Origin: Anas platyrhynchos
Taxonomy: Eukaryota > Chordata > Aves > Anseriformes > Anatidae
Direction: 5' to 3'
Length of the DNA stretch: 64,000 nt
NCBI RefSeq assembly: GCF_047663525.1
Contig: NC_092605.1
Location: 3,658,001-3,722,000, forward strand
The position numbers and the translations under genes were made by a program. Under the pieces are notes generated by a model. It saw nothing but the letters and a program-made list of their open reading frames with translations, made no database searches and had not been told where the DNA came from. Below are positions 48,901 through 60,900 of the stretch, piece after piece (within the stretch, counting starts at the first letter, position 1; every line of letters starts with the position of its first letter).

Positions 48901-51900
48901 GCACAACCTTGAGTGGCAGTTAATGTATGCTATAAGGCAAGGTGTTCGCTTCTTCACCCTGAAAGCCAGAGTCTAGCAGGGAAGGTGGCAGTTTGAAAGG
49001 GAAAGTAATTCCAAAAGTAGGCCCAGGAGGAGCTGATGCGGATCCGCCAGTGCGTGAAATATCAAACAGTAACACATCGTGCATTCCTCTCTGCTAGTTA
49101 AAACTAATCGAGGAATGTTAATAACAAGGAAGATAAATCACCTTGTCAGAACCTGGAGCTTGTGTCATGGAAAAGATTTTCTTAAATTATTCTTAATAGC
49201 TCTGAATCATCATCTGCACAAGTGCAGGGATGGGAAGGCACAATCTGGGTGCTCGATCAGCCGCTGTTATAATTGCCCACATGTGAGGGCTCTGCGTTAA
49301 CCTGAGGATGCATTAGGTATTTCCCGTTTCAGAAGGCAGACAGAATGATGTCTAATAACAATAATGTGAAGGATTTACAGTCACTGAGTGAGATAAGACA
49401 AACCACTTTTACTTAAGTAATTACTTTTTAGAATTGAAAAAATTTACAGGTGTGTCTTGTGGTAAAAGCACTGAGCTGGGGATCGCTTGATTGAGGCAAA
49501 ATTCCCTCTTCTATCACATTTTTTTTATTTAATGTTGAGGTATTAATTTAATCTCTGTATCTATTTCTCTTATAAAATGAGGATAATGTTTCTCTTGCCC
49601 ATTTCCAATATCTAACTGTAAACTCTTCGTATATTCTTTCATTTTCTGAGGCAGAAAATCTGGCAGTGTGGGGCTTAGGTCTTCACTGAGACCTCAAAAC
49701 AAGACTTTCCAAAACCAAACCAAAGCGCACACAAAAGGAAACTTCAGAGTATCCTCCTAAACAAAGATATGTACTCAAACAAATACATTTTCAAGCAAAT
49801 TATTCCAGAAATTATCTCTGTTAAGAAAGTCGTTGTTAAGAGATGGCATGGAGTGACAGGTTGTGCACATTTGGACAAGGAGCTTCTCAGGGGATCACCA
49901 TGCTTATCTCATGGTGGTACTTTGAGGAATAGACAGTACTTGTTTTAAAAAATCCTAAACGTGGAAATGATTATACTGAGTAATATTTCTGCTATTCTTT
50001 TTAGCAAAAAAATCAGCCTTAAACGAAGTCTTGAAATGCATTCACTGAGGAGCACGCAGTCTTCCAGAGACTATGACATGAAAGGAAATCCCAAGCATAT
50101 CAGTCAGTTTTAAGTATTTAAGTATTGTTTTCTGCGAGTTTAAGCATTGTTTTCAGCATTCTCTAAATCAGAATTCCTTAAGGAAATTCCTACTTTTTTA
50201 CCATAACCAATGCCCTTGGATTCAGTGTACCTAGATAGGTACAACCAAGGATGAAATTGGTTCATTACATTTTGTTGCAAGATGTAAATCTTTGCTGAAT
50301 TAAGGTCAATGACAAAATGCCTGTTGCTATCAATGGAGGCATGATTCCACCACTGACAGCTACCTCTGAAAGGAGCATACGTGTGCATGAACACGTCTCT
50401 TTCAGTTTAGCTGTTACTGCTGGTCTCACTTTTTTCTGTTTTACCTTTGTAGTTTTCAGAGGACAGGCCAGGAAGCCACTGGTGTGTTTTAGCATGAATC
50501 ACTGAGAAATATTTTCCATTGTCAAAATACAGTGCTCTGAACAATCATTACCTTAAATAAGTATAAAAGGCACTCTGCATCTCCTGGGCTCTGGTTTTTA
50601 ACTACAGGGAGGGATCTTCCTCCTGGCTTGGAACAATAAGTCGCATAAATTGAATTGGCAGCACCATCCCTGATGCTTTAGTCCAGTTATAGAAAAGTGC
50701 AGATGAAAGAGTTCAATGATTCTTTTGAATACAATAATTGCCGTATAAGATGAAGCCAGTGTTACATCTGCTACGTTTTCTGTGAGCGTTCAGTTAAGAA
50801 TTTAAAGGAATGGTATAAAAAATCAGATTATGGATAGCTTTGTAGTAATTTATCCTTTGAGAGAATGATACTTTCTGCCGTCCACATAACATTTGAAAAG
50901 CTGTATCAGAGGCTCTGTTGAAAGACTAGCATTAGATCAAAACCTGAGTAATGGTCAGTCAGTTTTCCTTGGCAAACCTGCAGGGGAGGAGCCCCATTAA
51001 ATTAGAAATGGTGAAAGTATTCTCCTCAAATACATTAAGGGAGACTAGATCAAGCTTTGAAGAATTTACTTGATTTCACACAAGACTTGTCATAGAGCTA
51101 AAACACATCATAATAAACGCTGAGAGCAAGTTTCATTTATAGCCTAATTTGTTCTTCTCATTAGGCTGCTAACAAAACAGTCTGACAGAACTAAAGGCTG
51201 TGGTGTGGAAAAAGAAAGGAAAAAATGGCCACGTTTGTACAGGGATTCTTATTCATCTTCTGTTGAAGACAATGGAAGTTTTACAAATGAAAGATGTGTA
51301 GAGTGGACCTCTTATTTCTTCTGTCTCAAGAACCCCACAAAAGTGATTCTACTCTCACTTACAAGTTTAAACAAAATCTGATTGACCATCATTACGCTGT
51401 TGTTGACATAAGCCTTGTTTCTTGTGTGATTAAACTCCCAGTAGGCAAACACCATCTGCCAGCTGAAGAAAAAGAGAAGTCACTGGTGAGCCAACGTCTA
51501 CCTCGTTAGGAGTTAAACGCCAAGTATAGTACAAAAGCTCCATAGCAATATCCTTAGAAAACTCCAACTCCATATTCAGTGCATTTGTTTGTTGAAGCTC
51601 TGCCTCTGACACCGAAGAAATTTTCCTCCATTAAGCTGAAGAGCTCTCAGATGAAGAGCTTTTCTCCCAAGCCAAATACAGGTCAGGTGCCACTGCATGA
51701 AGTTGTACTGACTTCCCTGACACTGTATGTGGTCCTGGAAGACTCTTTTGCAGCTAGGCACATCGAAATTCACATAGTGACTAGAGCAACGTAAATAATA
51801 GTGGTGTATCAGTTTATCCTGGCAGGGATGGTGACTCCTGATTACTGCTATAAAATGTTTCTTAGTGTTTATTTCTCTACAACATTGATAGGAACTTAGA

Positions 51901-54900
51901 AAAAGCTGTGAAGGCTTTTTCAGGCCTTTAAATTTCAGCAAGTTCTAAAATACACATCTTTGCTTTGTTTTTTTATCCATGTAAATACAAACATACACTT
52001 GTTAAAAGAAGATTTTATATGAAATTATACTTCTGTATTCTTTGGCTTGGTAAAATAATAGAATTATTACTAGGTCCAATCTTTTTTGATCTTGGTCTAG
52101 AATTAGATTAAAAGGTTATGAACTAGATAACAACAAATAAATGGCAAACAGAGGAGCTAAGTTAGCTTCTTTAAAATGCATGTAAAAGTGTGCCGCTTTC
52201 ACAGAATGCAGCTACTTGCTGGCAGGACTGCACAGTTATTTCAATAGCACTGAAGGGAAGATATTTTCACTTGATTGGTGTCAAATCCAAAGTTATCCCC
52301 TGGGAAGAGGCGAGTAGCTGTAAGATTGCTGCCGAAGAGCTGTCCAGCACCAGTTACGGTGCCTTCAGTTCTCTTCAGCATCTCCCAAGTGCCAAGCTGG
52401 GCTGCCTTTGATACATTCTGTGAGATCTGAGGGGTAAGTGGAATACATGCAATTCTGAGTCTCATCAAGTAGAACTTTTCTATAAGCACTGACTGTGCAA
52501 CATCTGTAAGGTAATTTCTACATGATACTGCTGATTATCTTCTGAACAGTGCAGCAGGTATGTAGCTTAGCCATTCTTAACCATGTGCTCAGAGTGATTT
52601 ACAGGTGTTGTGATTTGATATTTTGCTTGCAGTTTATGGTAGTATGGGTCCATGAAAGAACAACAATCACTCTCCTAGCAAAACATGTTGTTATAGGTGG
52701 GTATCTGATTCATGACTCTGGAGCAAGTGAATGCCTTTGTAAAACCCCATGTGAGATATCTGTATTTGACCATTAAAACTGAGACTAAAATTGCAAAGGA
52801 CTGAGTGGAAGTAGGAAATCGAAGCATGCAGTGATGCATGCAGTTGTGAAGTGCTTTCCAGAGTTTCCTGTGAGTTGTCCATGTGTCTATGGGGACTAAA
52901 AGTGGAAGGGGAAAAAAAAATCTCAATAGACATCTCAGTAGTGATGTTGGCTTCATGGCAAATTTTAATTGCTCTCCCCCTTTCCTTAGCTAACCTTTTC
53001 ATGTTTCACAAGCTATAAATTACTGATCTCTTTCTTTCCATTAGAAGATAAGCACCTTATCACCTCTCCTCTTTTCTAACATCCTTATCACTCCTCAGGC
53101 AGTATCTTTACTCTCAGGTGGTCTGATTGATACATATCTAATTAAAGCAGGGCATTTTTTCCTCAGCTTTTATTCAGCTTTGAAGTATGTTGCTTTGATT
53201 TTGGAACTGAAGAACAGCTTCAAGTGCCTGAAAGTTCTCCCTTTTCCAGCAGTACTAGCTGGTCAAATAAAATGTATTTGCTCTGTCTACAAACTTTGCC
53301 TTGGCTGCGTACCAGTGCGTTCATTTATTATTAGTGAAGTGGAGAAGGCAGATTTTCATGAAACCGGTTCAAGTGTGTGATGAGGGTGACAGCTCTTCAG
53401 AGCCTTGAAGCTTAGAACAAAATGTTTAAAATATGATGAGATAGAGAAGCAAGGAATTCAGTAGAGACTGAGGAAGATAACTAGATTAGCAAGAAAAAAC
53501 ATTCTAGTGCTCATCTATTGAATGGGTACATCTTGTTTGAAAGAGATACGAGAGATGAAGAAGCTGAAGTTATAGGCAGGACATCAAATAGTTTAAATAG
53601 CATTATTCTACTTGCTGTTTTAGTGGATATCTTAGGAATGTTTCTATACACTGATTTATCTAGAGTAGGTTCTCCAGAGTTATGTAGGCTATAAAGAGAA
53701 AGAACAATCATTCAAATAACAAAAAGTCATCAATTCTCTCTAATTATGAGGAGAAAGGAGAGGAAGGAACATTAGATGCATAACTGAAATTTCTGGGCAG
53801 CTCTAAGTTGCATAGCCAGCAGGAATGCCGAGATTTACTGATTTTCAAACTTTGCAAGGGTCACAATTTCACAAGTAATTGGCTTGACTGGTATGACACT
53901 CCAGTTTTGTGACAACGGTATCTTTATTTTTCTTCTTGCTGTTTTTTCATCTTTACTAGTTCTAACAAGTTTTAAGAGTGGGTTGTGTTCTTCAGTGAGA
54001 GGAGGTTTTTGAGGAAAAGCAATGAAAAAGGAATCCACTGAAATTACCGAATTAGCCTAGAGATCCAAGGTGTATCACTCCTACCCTAGGGCACCCTTTT
54101 ATTCTTAAAGAACTTTCTATAAACTTGAGGCATTTTTAGTGCCTCAGAATTATCAGCTGAAAGGCACTTGGTTGATATAAATCATTTGCTTCACTGTTGT
54201 AGTGTGTGGCTCCAGGAAGGAGCAGGAACTCTATGCTATTCTGTCCACTGAGTGCCGTGAAGGAAATCCCAGCCCTACTTCTTATTGATTTGTTTAGCAA
54301 GGCCACCTTGTTGATAGTTGTTAATAAGGTCTCGTGGTTTGGCTTTTTTTGTTTAGCTCTTTTTTTTTAATCTCTTTTGATTTGGGGTTTTAGTGTAAAG
54401 TACATTGTAGGATTGCTGTTTATATGTGATAATCATAAGAATCTCACCATTTTCTGAGGTCAGACTGTCACTGCATTTTTGTTTGTCTGTGCTGAGCTAG
54501 TACATGGCAACTTTGTGTAGTAGCCGAGCCATTCTCTAAATTCACAGGCTATCCTTTGTGTTTAAAGTGATTGACGTAATTGAAGTGATTGGCATGTATA
54601 TGCCTAAATAAATTACTTTGGGAGAGAGGTGGATCCAAATGGAGAAAACTGGTTAGGTCCAAAGACAGTTTGTTGTAAGAACCATGGTATGTTCAAGAAT
54701 GTGGAAGGAACTTCAATAAGAGTAAAATCTGAAAACAGAAAATGTATGGGAAAGTAAAATTTAATCTAAATACTTTGCTAATGAAGATTTAGAGATGTAT
54801 TTTTGTTACATTGCTCTGGAGACAAAAGCCCAAGTGTAGATGCAGACATACTGGGGAAAAAAAAAAAAAGTTAATTGACATTGCAACAATTTACTTCTCT

Positions 54901-57900
54901 GTAATTGCAGCTCCTGGGTTTTGGCTTCCTAAGTAACTTGAAAATCTATATAAAACAGATTTATGTGCTCAGACTTATGTTAATAATATTGCCAAATCAC
55001 TCTTCTAAAACTTCTTTGTCTAAGTACTTGGAAAAGTACTTAGTATTTAGTACTTTTCCTATTTTTTCTACAAGTGGTACCCTGGATTTGATTAGATAAT
55101 GGGAGGACCCTGGCTCATAAGTCTGAATGAGGCTTCAAAAAACTGCTTTTCATCCCTTGAAGTACCTTTTATTTGCACATACTGATATATCATTGTATGA
55201 CATTGATTTATGAATACTCGTGTATTAGATAAAGCTAACACATTGTTCTTGATTTTGCTTTGCAGTACAGAATTGGACAGTTGTACATGATAAGCAAGCA
55301 CAGCCATGAGCAGAGTGACCGAGGTGAAGGTGTGGAAGTGGTGCAGAATGAGCCCTATGAAGATCCGAATCATGGCAATGGCCAGCTAACAGAAAAACGG
55401 GTCTATCTCAACAGGCAAGTGCATAGAACTGCTTCTCTTAGCATGGGCAGTAATAAAAATTTGTCATGAATATCCGTCTCAGGCCGTAGCCTTTCTTTTT
55501 CAAGCAGAATAGGTTCTCATGAACAAGTGCGGCTTCCTAAGAGATTGAGGATAGACCCATGCTTGAAACTGAGATCAGTCGATCTTTCTTCTAGAGTACC
55601 TTTTCAAAGAGAAAGAATTCTAACTTGAAGTTTGAGATGTACTGAAAATCAGAACTTCTGTTTTCTTCCACTTAACTGTTTGTCATTCTGTTTTCCAAAA
55701 TTACCAACCCAAAACAAACAAAAAACTAAAATGGTTTAAGGGTTTTATGGGCCCACGGATTCCACTCTGACTTTATTACATATTTGCTACTTGACTTTAA
55801 GTGAGCATAATACTCTATAATTTCTAGAGTAAACACTACTAATGTTGATTCCATTAAATTTCACTTAACCTGAATCATTGCCATACCTACATCCCATTTA
55901 AGACTTAAACAGTTAGTCAGGCTTGCATCCCTTAATCATTTGGGGATTCTATTTTTATCTTGACACTAAAATCAGAATGGTTTTAAGCATTCAAAAAGTA
56001 ATACATTAATGTTTATAGCACATCATAAGAGCCTTTGAAGGCATTAACATGAAACACTCTAAAGTATTAGGATTTTTCTTTTTAAAGAAGACTTACTTTC
56101 TTTCAAAAGGAAAAAAATTGTTTTGTCTTGTTTTTACAGAATTCCTAGCTCATCATCCACTGCATGTAGATTGAACATAGGAGAGGTGCATTAAAATTAA
56201 GGAAACTCTAAACAGCTTTTTTAGCTGATAATTAATGTTATGTCTTAGGGTAGCAATTAACCTTCTGGGTCTTGATATAGTCAGTTTCTCACTTCATAAT
56301 ATTTTTGCAAAACCAGTGCCCCATTTTTGGTGATAAAAGATTTGACACAGCAAAGTGAATTGACATTATGAAGTAGCATTAGTCTTGCACAATTATGAAC
56401 TGCTGTACTAAAATGACAGGCTGGAAGACATGATGGGGAAAAAAATTGCTTTTGTTACCACAAAAGTTCCATCATTTCTTAAAGTGAAATATGTCTCTTC
56501 CTATGGTGAAATTATACTGCTGTGAATCAATGTCTCTACACTCAAAGGACTGAGATTTTTTTATATTTATATTTATTTAAATATATATGTCTGCATCCTG
56601 TGAAATATATTGCTCAATCTGCTGCCACTTTTATTATTGCTGATCTAATTGAATATTGCTGCTTTTCTGATGTTCTTTTATTCCCCTTGGCCTGCCTCAT
56701 TTTTATTACACTTTTTATGCTCTGCAGCCTTTGATTGTGGATACAGGAACACTATAGCTCTTGCTTCTACATTGCAAGTTACTCCTCCATTGCAATCCTG
56801 ACATATCTAACCTGAACTCAGGCTAAATTGAATCACCAGTAACATTGCACTCGTACACACATACGTTCTGATAATATATTTTGCCAGCATTCAATATTAC
56901 TGTGAGTGTAGTTCTTTTTTTTTCTCACAGGCTATGTATAAGGCAGTAAAAATCAATAAATTTGTTCTTGTCGTAGAGCTCCCAGAAATTTTGTTTATGT
57001 TTCTGGATATTTCTTTTCTTCCTATTATGAAGAAGTAAGGAATTAGGCACTTGAAGATCATGCTCAGAATCACCACTTCAGAGTAAGTCAGAATAAGACA
57101 TACCTGGGAAGCATACTGCTTCTGGCAGGGCAGGCAATGCACCAGAGGATCCCAGACCCAAAGATGGGTCTGAACATTGAGAAAGAAGATTCACATGCCT
57201 TCAAATTTCCCACAAATTTGGGAAATTCATCTACTATGGATGTTTGAAGTCAGGTTTAATGACAGGCACCTCTTCCTCCTGTACCAGTCCTGTTCTGTGG
57301 ACTGTAGCTGTGTGTGGAGAGTATGTGGAGTCCTGTAGCTGAATGTGGAGATAGGCAACTCTGTCCCTCACGCACTCTCTTTGAGACTATCTGTGTCCTA
57401 AGATAACAAACGCAATTATATGTCATCATTATGCATATCTTTTAAGGACAGTCTGTGTTTTCTCCTTACTGCACACTCTTATGAGATCTAAGCATAGTCT
57501 ATTTATGATTTTTAAAATGTTATTAAATGAACAATCAAAAGTAATAACTTCTGTGCAGCTACATATAAACAGGCTGCATAAAGCTCAGTTTCCACACTCC
57601 CCCCCCCCAGTCAGATAACTGCAAAAGAGTTTAAAATTAAAACTTGTTTTGGAAAGTCTTGATTTTTCCATTTACTTAGGTCTGTATTAGTGAAATAGAA
57701 ACCTCTATATGCTTCTATGACACTGTGGTTTGGCAGAAACTTAAGTCTGAATTTATAACGGTTGTGGTTTCGGTTTATTTTTTTTTTTAATGAGGAAATC
57801 CAATGGGTTTCCTCTGCGTTAAGAGGGATGCTTTAATTGTTTTCAGACTGGTAGCATGGCCCTTGACTTTGGAGGGATTAGGATTGATCCAGTTGATGAT

Positions 57901-60900
57901 GATTTACAGATAAGACCTTGTAACACCTCATTGCTTGACTCCAAACTCAGTTCCCTCGTAAGGGACTACCTTACAAGAGCCTTTGTTAAGCGTGAGTTTA
58001 TGGTATTTAAGTTAAACCGCTTCCTGTACCACTGTACAGGAGCTTCGGTCAAGTACTTATTTCACTGTATTACCATTGCTGTAATGCCTCTGTAGATGAG
58101 AGCTACGTGTATGGCTACAAATAGCCACACGGCTGCTTCTGCAGTGGTATCCATCATGCTTACAGCATGGAAACTACACTATTTAAATAGCCATTTTGGG
58201 GATACCTAACTAAAAAAAAAAAAAAAAAAACTTAGTTTTTATAAGGCTAACACAATGCATTCAGAGATAAGGTGTTACCTGCCCTTCCTGCTACAAGTTG
58301 CCCTTGTGCCACAGAAGTCCAACCAAAAGTACTTTCTGGGAAACAAGTCCTATGGAAAATATGAGTTGTCGTAGCTTTCCTGCTACTCCACTGGACTGGA
58401 TAACAGCCTTTCCCACAAGAGATACTGAACACTGCATGATTCTTTCGTAAAAGAACCCCAGAACAGTGTCAGGGTCAATAAGGCAAGGAGGACTCAAGGA
58501 ATCTGCAATGCTTTGCCAAATCTACCCCAGCCCCAATGAGATAAGAAGCAGAGATACTAGGTATTACAGAGTACAGTTTTCCCTCCATCTTTCTTTCCGG
58601 TGTTAATAATCTTTGATTCCCTTTATTCCCCACTTTTCTTTTCCAGTCATTAGTGTAAATTAAATTACTTTTCTTGTCATGGTTAAATTCAGGGATGAAA
58701 AGATGCAGAAACTGTGTATTGGCTTGATGGTTTTGGCTTTGAATTGGCAGGAACAGGCATCCTTTTCTGCTTGCACAGCTGATCTTGGCCCAAATATCCC
58801 GTTCTTACACTGCTGCACATCTTAAATGATGTGCCAAGCAATTGGTCTTCAAAATTTTGCCTCCATATTTTTCAGGTGGTCTGATTTGTTTTTGCAGCCA
58901 TTCAGCACAGGACACCTTCTCACACCAGTCTGCCCTAAGTTGTGATCCCTCCAAAGAAACCAGCAACATAGGGGTTTGGGCAGCTTCACACAATCATAGG
59001 CGTTGTCCTCTGTGCTTTGCAACATGCTCGTGAACAAATGAGATGCTATCTTCAGTGCCTACATAGATCTAGCTATATTTGTGGTATTTATGCCTCCACT
59101 GTTGTTCAAGACAAGCAGCAAGCTGCAGTTTCAGAGCTAAAAGCATCACAATTTCACAGCCAAAAGCTTCTGTAGCTATAATGCTCCTAGTGTTTTTTTG
59201 ATTTCCCTGAGGAAATCTGAACTTTTGTATTTCAGTGATGGTTTCTTGGAAAGATGTATGCATTATTTTCATTTATCTTTTCTTGTCTGCTAATATTTTA
59301 ATTCTTACACTGGGTTTGGCTGGAATGCCTTTAAGAAGCACTTTCTACGTGCTGAGAGACTGAACTTCATTTGGGGAAGGAAGAAATAAACAATGAGAAT
59401 GTGATCCATGGATATCTGTGCCACCAAAATAAAAAAATTAAAAATATAAAAGCACAAAATGAGTAGCAGTATATTAGCAAAGACCTTATTTGTACAGTTG
59501 TCTAGTGTCATTGTCAGCCTTAGTTCTATTCAGAATTGTTTACTGCCTCTCCATTCCTGCTGGAGCGTTGTTTCCAGAAATTTGAAAGTCTGAATTTATT
59601 ATTTAAGAATTAGAGTGAAGTTTAGCAGGGGTAAGGGAGTCAGCAAAGCGATGGTCATAAAAAGATACTGACAAAAGGCTGACAAAATAACCAAAAGACC
59701 TGGTACAATGAAGCCTATTATGCAGTATTTAAAATGCTGCTGAAAAGACTGTAGAGAAGAAAGAAAATGTGGTTTTGAGCAATGTCATCAAAGAGCAAAA
59801 GTCAATGCACTTGACTTTGAATCTTTAGATAATGTGCTAACGTCTGCATATCGCCTCTGGACAAATACAATATTTATGTGTAGCTAAATCATGGTTAAAC
59901 AAACCTTCATGATCCAAACTCTGTATTTTCCCCAGAAGTTTGCTAACATGGAAAGTTATTTTACTTTCAGCACACACGGTTATCTGAGCATAGCTGTTTG
60001 AAACATTTACAGTTGGAAAATTGAGGTTTGAAATTGTCTGCTTTGGTTCAGTAAAGGTTTGGTCTTAGCCTGGGTGATCTCTCGACACGTCGCCAGACTA
60101 ACACAATTTTAATTGAGTCCCTGAAGTAAAATGAGATTTGCAGTCTCCAATGGTCTGCCTTTTTTGAGTGGCTAGTGCTGGATCTTTGTTACTGACAGGT
60201 TAAGTGATCGTAATTGATGTCATTAGGAAAGGCTCGGATGGTGTATTTGCTTGAACTTGCCTTCTCTTTAAAGTGCATGTTTGTTCATCACTTACTGGGT
60301 ACCCTAAGTGACTAGAATTCTGGAAATGAGACACCTGAGATGCATGGTAAATAAAATGCTCCTGATTTTCCAGAGTATTATTTAATTACCCTTTAATGAT
60401 CTTTTTATGTGCTGCATCCATCTCCATGTCTTTCATTTCTTATTCCCCTGCTGTAGTACCACGGCATTGATAAGATCTCTTGACAGACTGAGCTCTGAGT
60501 TATGACATCAGTTCCATTAATTCTCTTCGCTCTTGCAGTCCCCATCAGCAAAACGGGACTGATACCACCTGCCAGCGTCACAGAGGTGTTCTGAGTGATT
60601 TGCTAATTTTAACATAAAAGCTTCATAGTTGAGAGTTGGTGTTGGCAGCATGGGGAAAAAGTGTACACGAGGTGAGTTGAACATAAGGGTCTGTGTGCCA
60701 GCAAAGACTGTGGAGGAAGAAGAAACAGTCTGTAAGAACAAATAATGGAGTCAAGATGGAAATGGACCAGCACCATTAGTCACTCTGATTAAAGAGTGCC
60801 TCCCTGTGGCTATGGGTACTGTGACACGGACACATCTCGCAAGGTCTAACCTGCTGGGTCCTCCGTGACCAAAGGCTGGAGGCAAATTCTTGAAACCTGC

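Larger units (their letters stand above)
15983..55265 (+). other. PITPNC1: PITPNC1 intron 1 (39.3 kb)
   Basis: One long, mostly AT-rich intron. It starts in a CpG-rich segment (16500-16860) and holds a weaker CpG cluster at 25020-25280, several microsatellites, an old MIR-like SINE (49448-49625), a hairpin at 42921-42962 and an inverted repeat at 55030-55059. I see no nested gene with recognisable exons. Apart from the entries listed inside it, I see nothing I can name. Human PITPNC1 also has very long 5' introns. Confidence 0.85.

Noticed and set aside
51815..51885. Possible reverse-strand CR1 piece containing GCAGGGATGGTGACTCC
   Set aside because: About 16 bases match the CR1 hallmark, but the expected next ~30 bases are missing and the rest is only loosely similar. 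Too weak without a repeat search.
55415..55469. Continuation of exon 2 into RQVHRTASL as a coding end, or use of the GT at 55419
   Set aside because: Departs from the conserved protein right at the GC donor. Joining at the GT puts exon 3 in a frame that stops after six codons.
58110..58136. Small stem-loop CGTGTATGGCT..AGCCACACG considered as a tRNA arm
   Set aside because: No A or B box and no cloverleaf around it.
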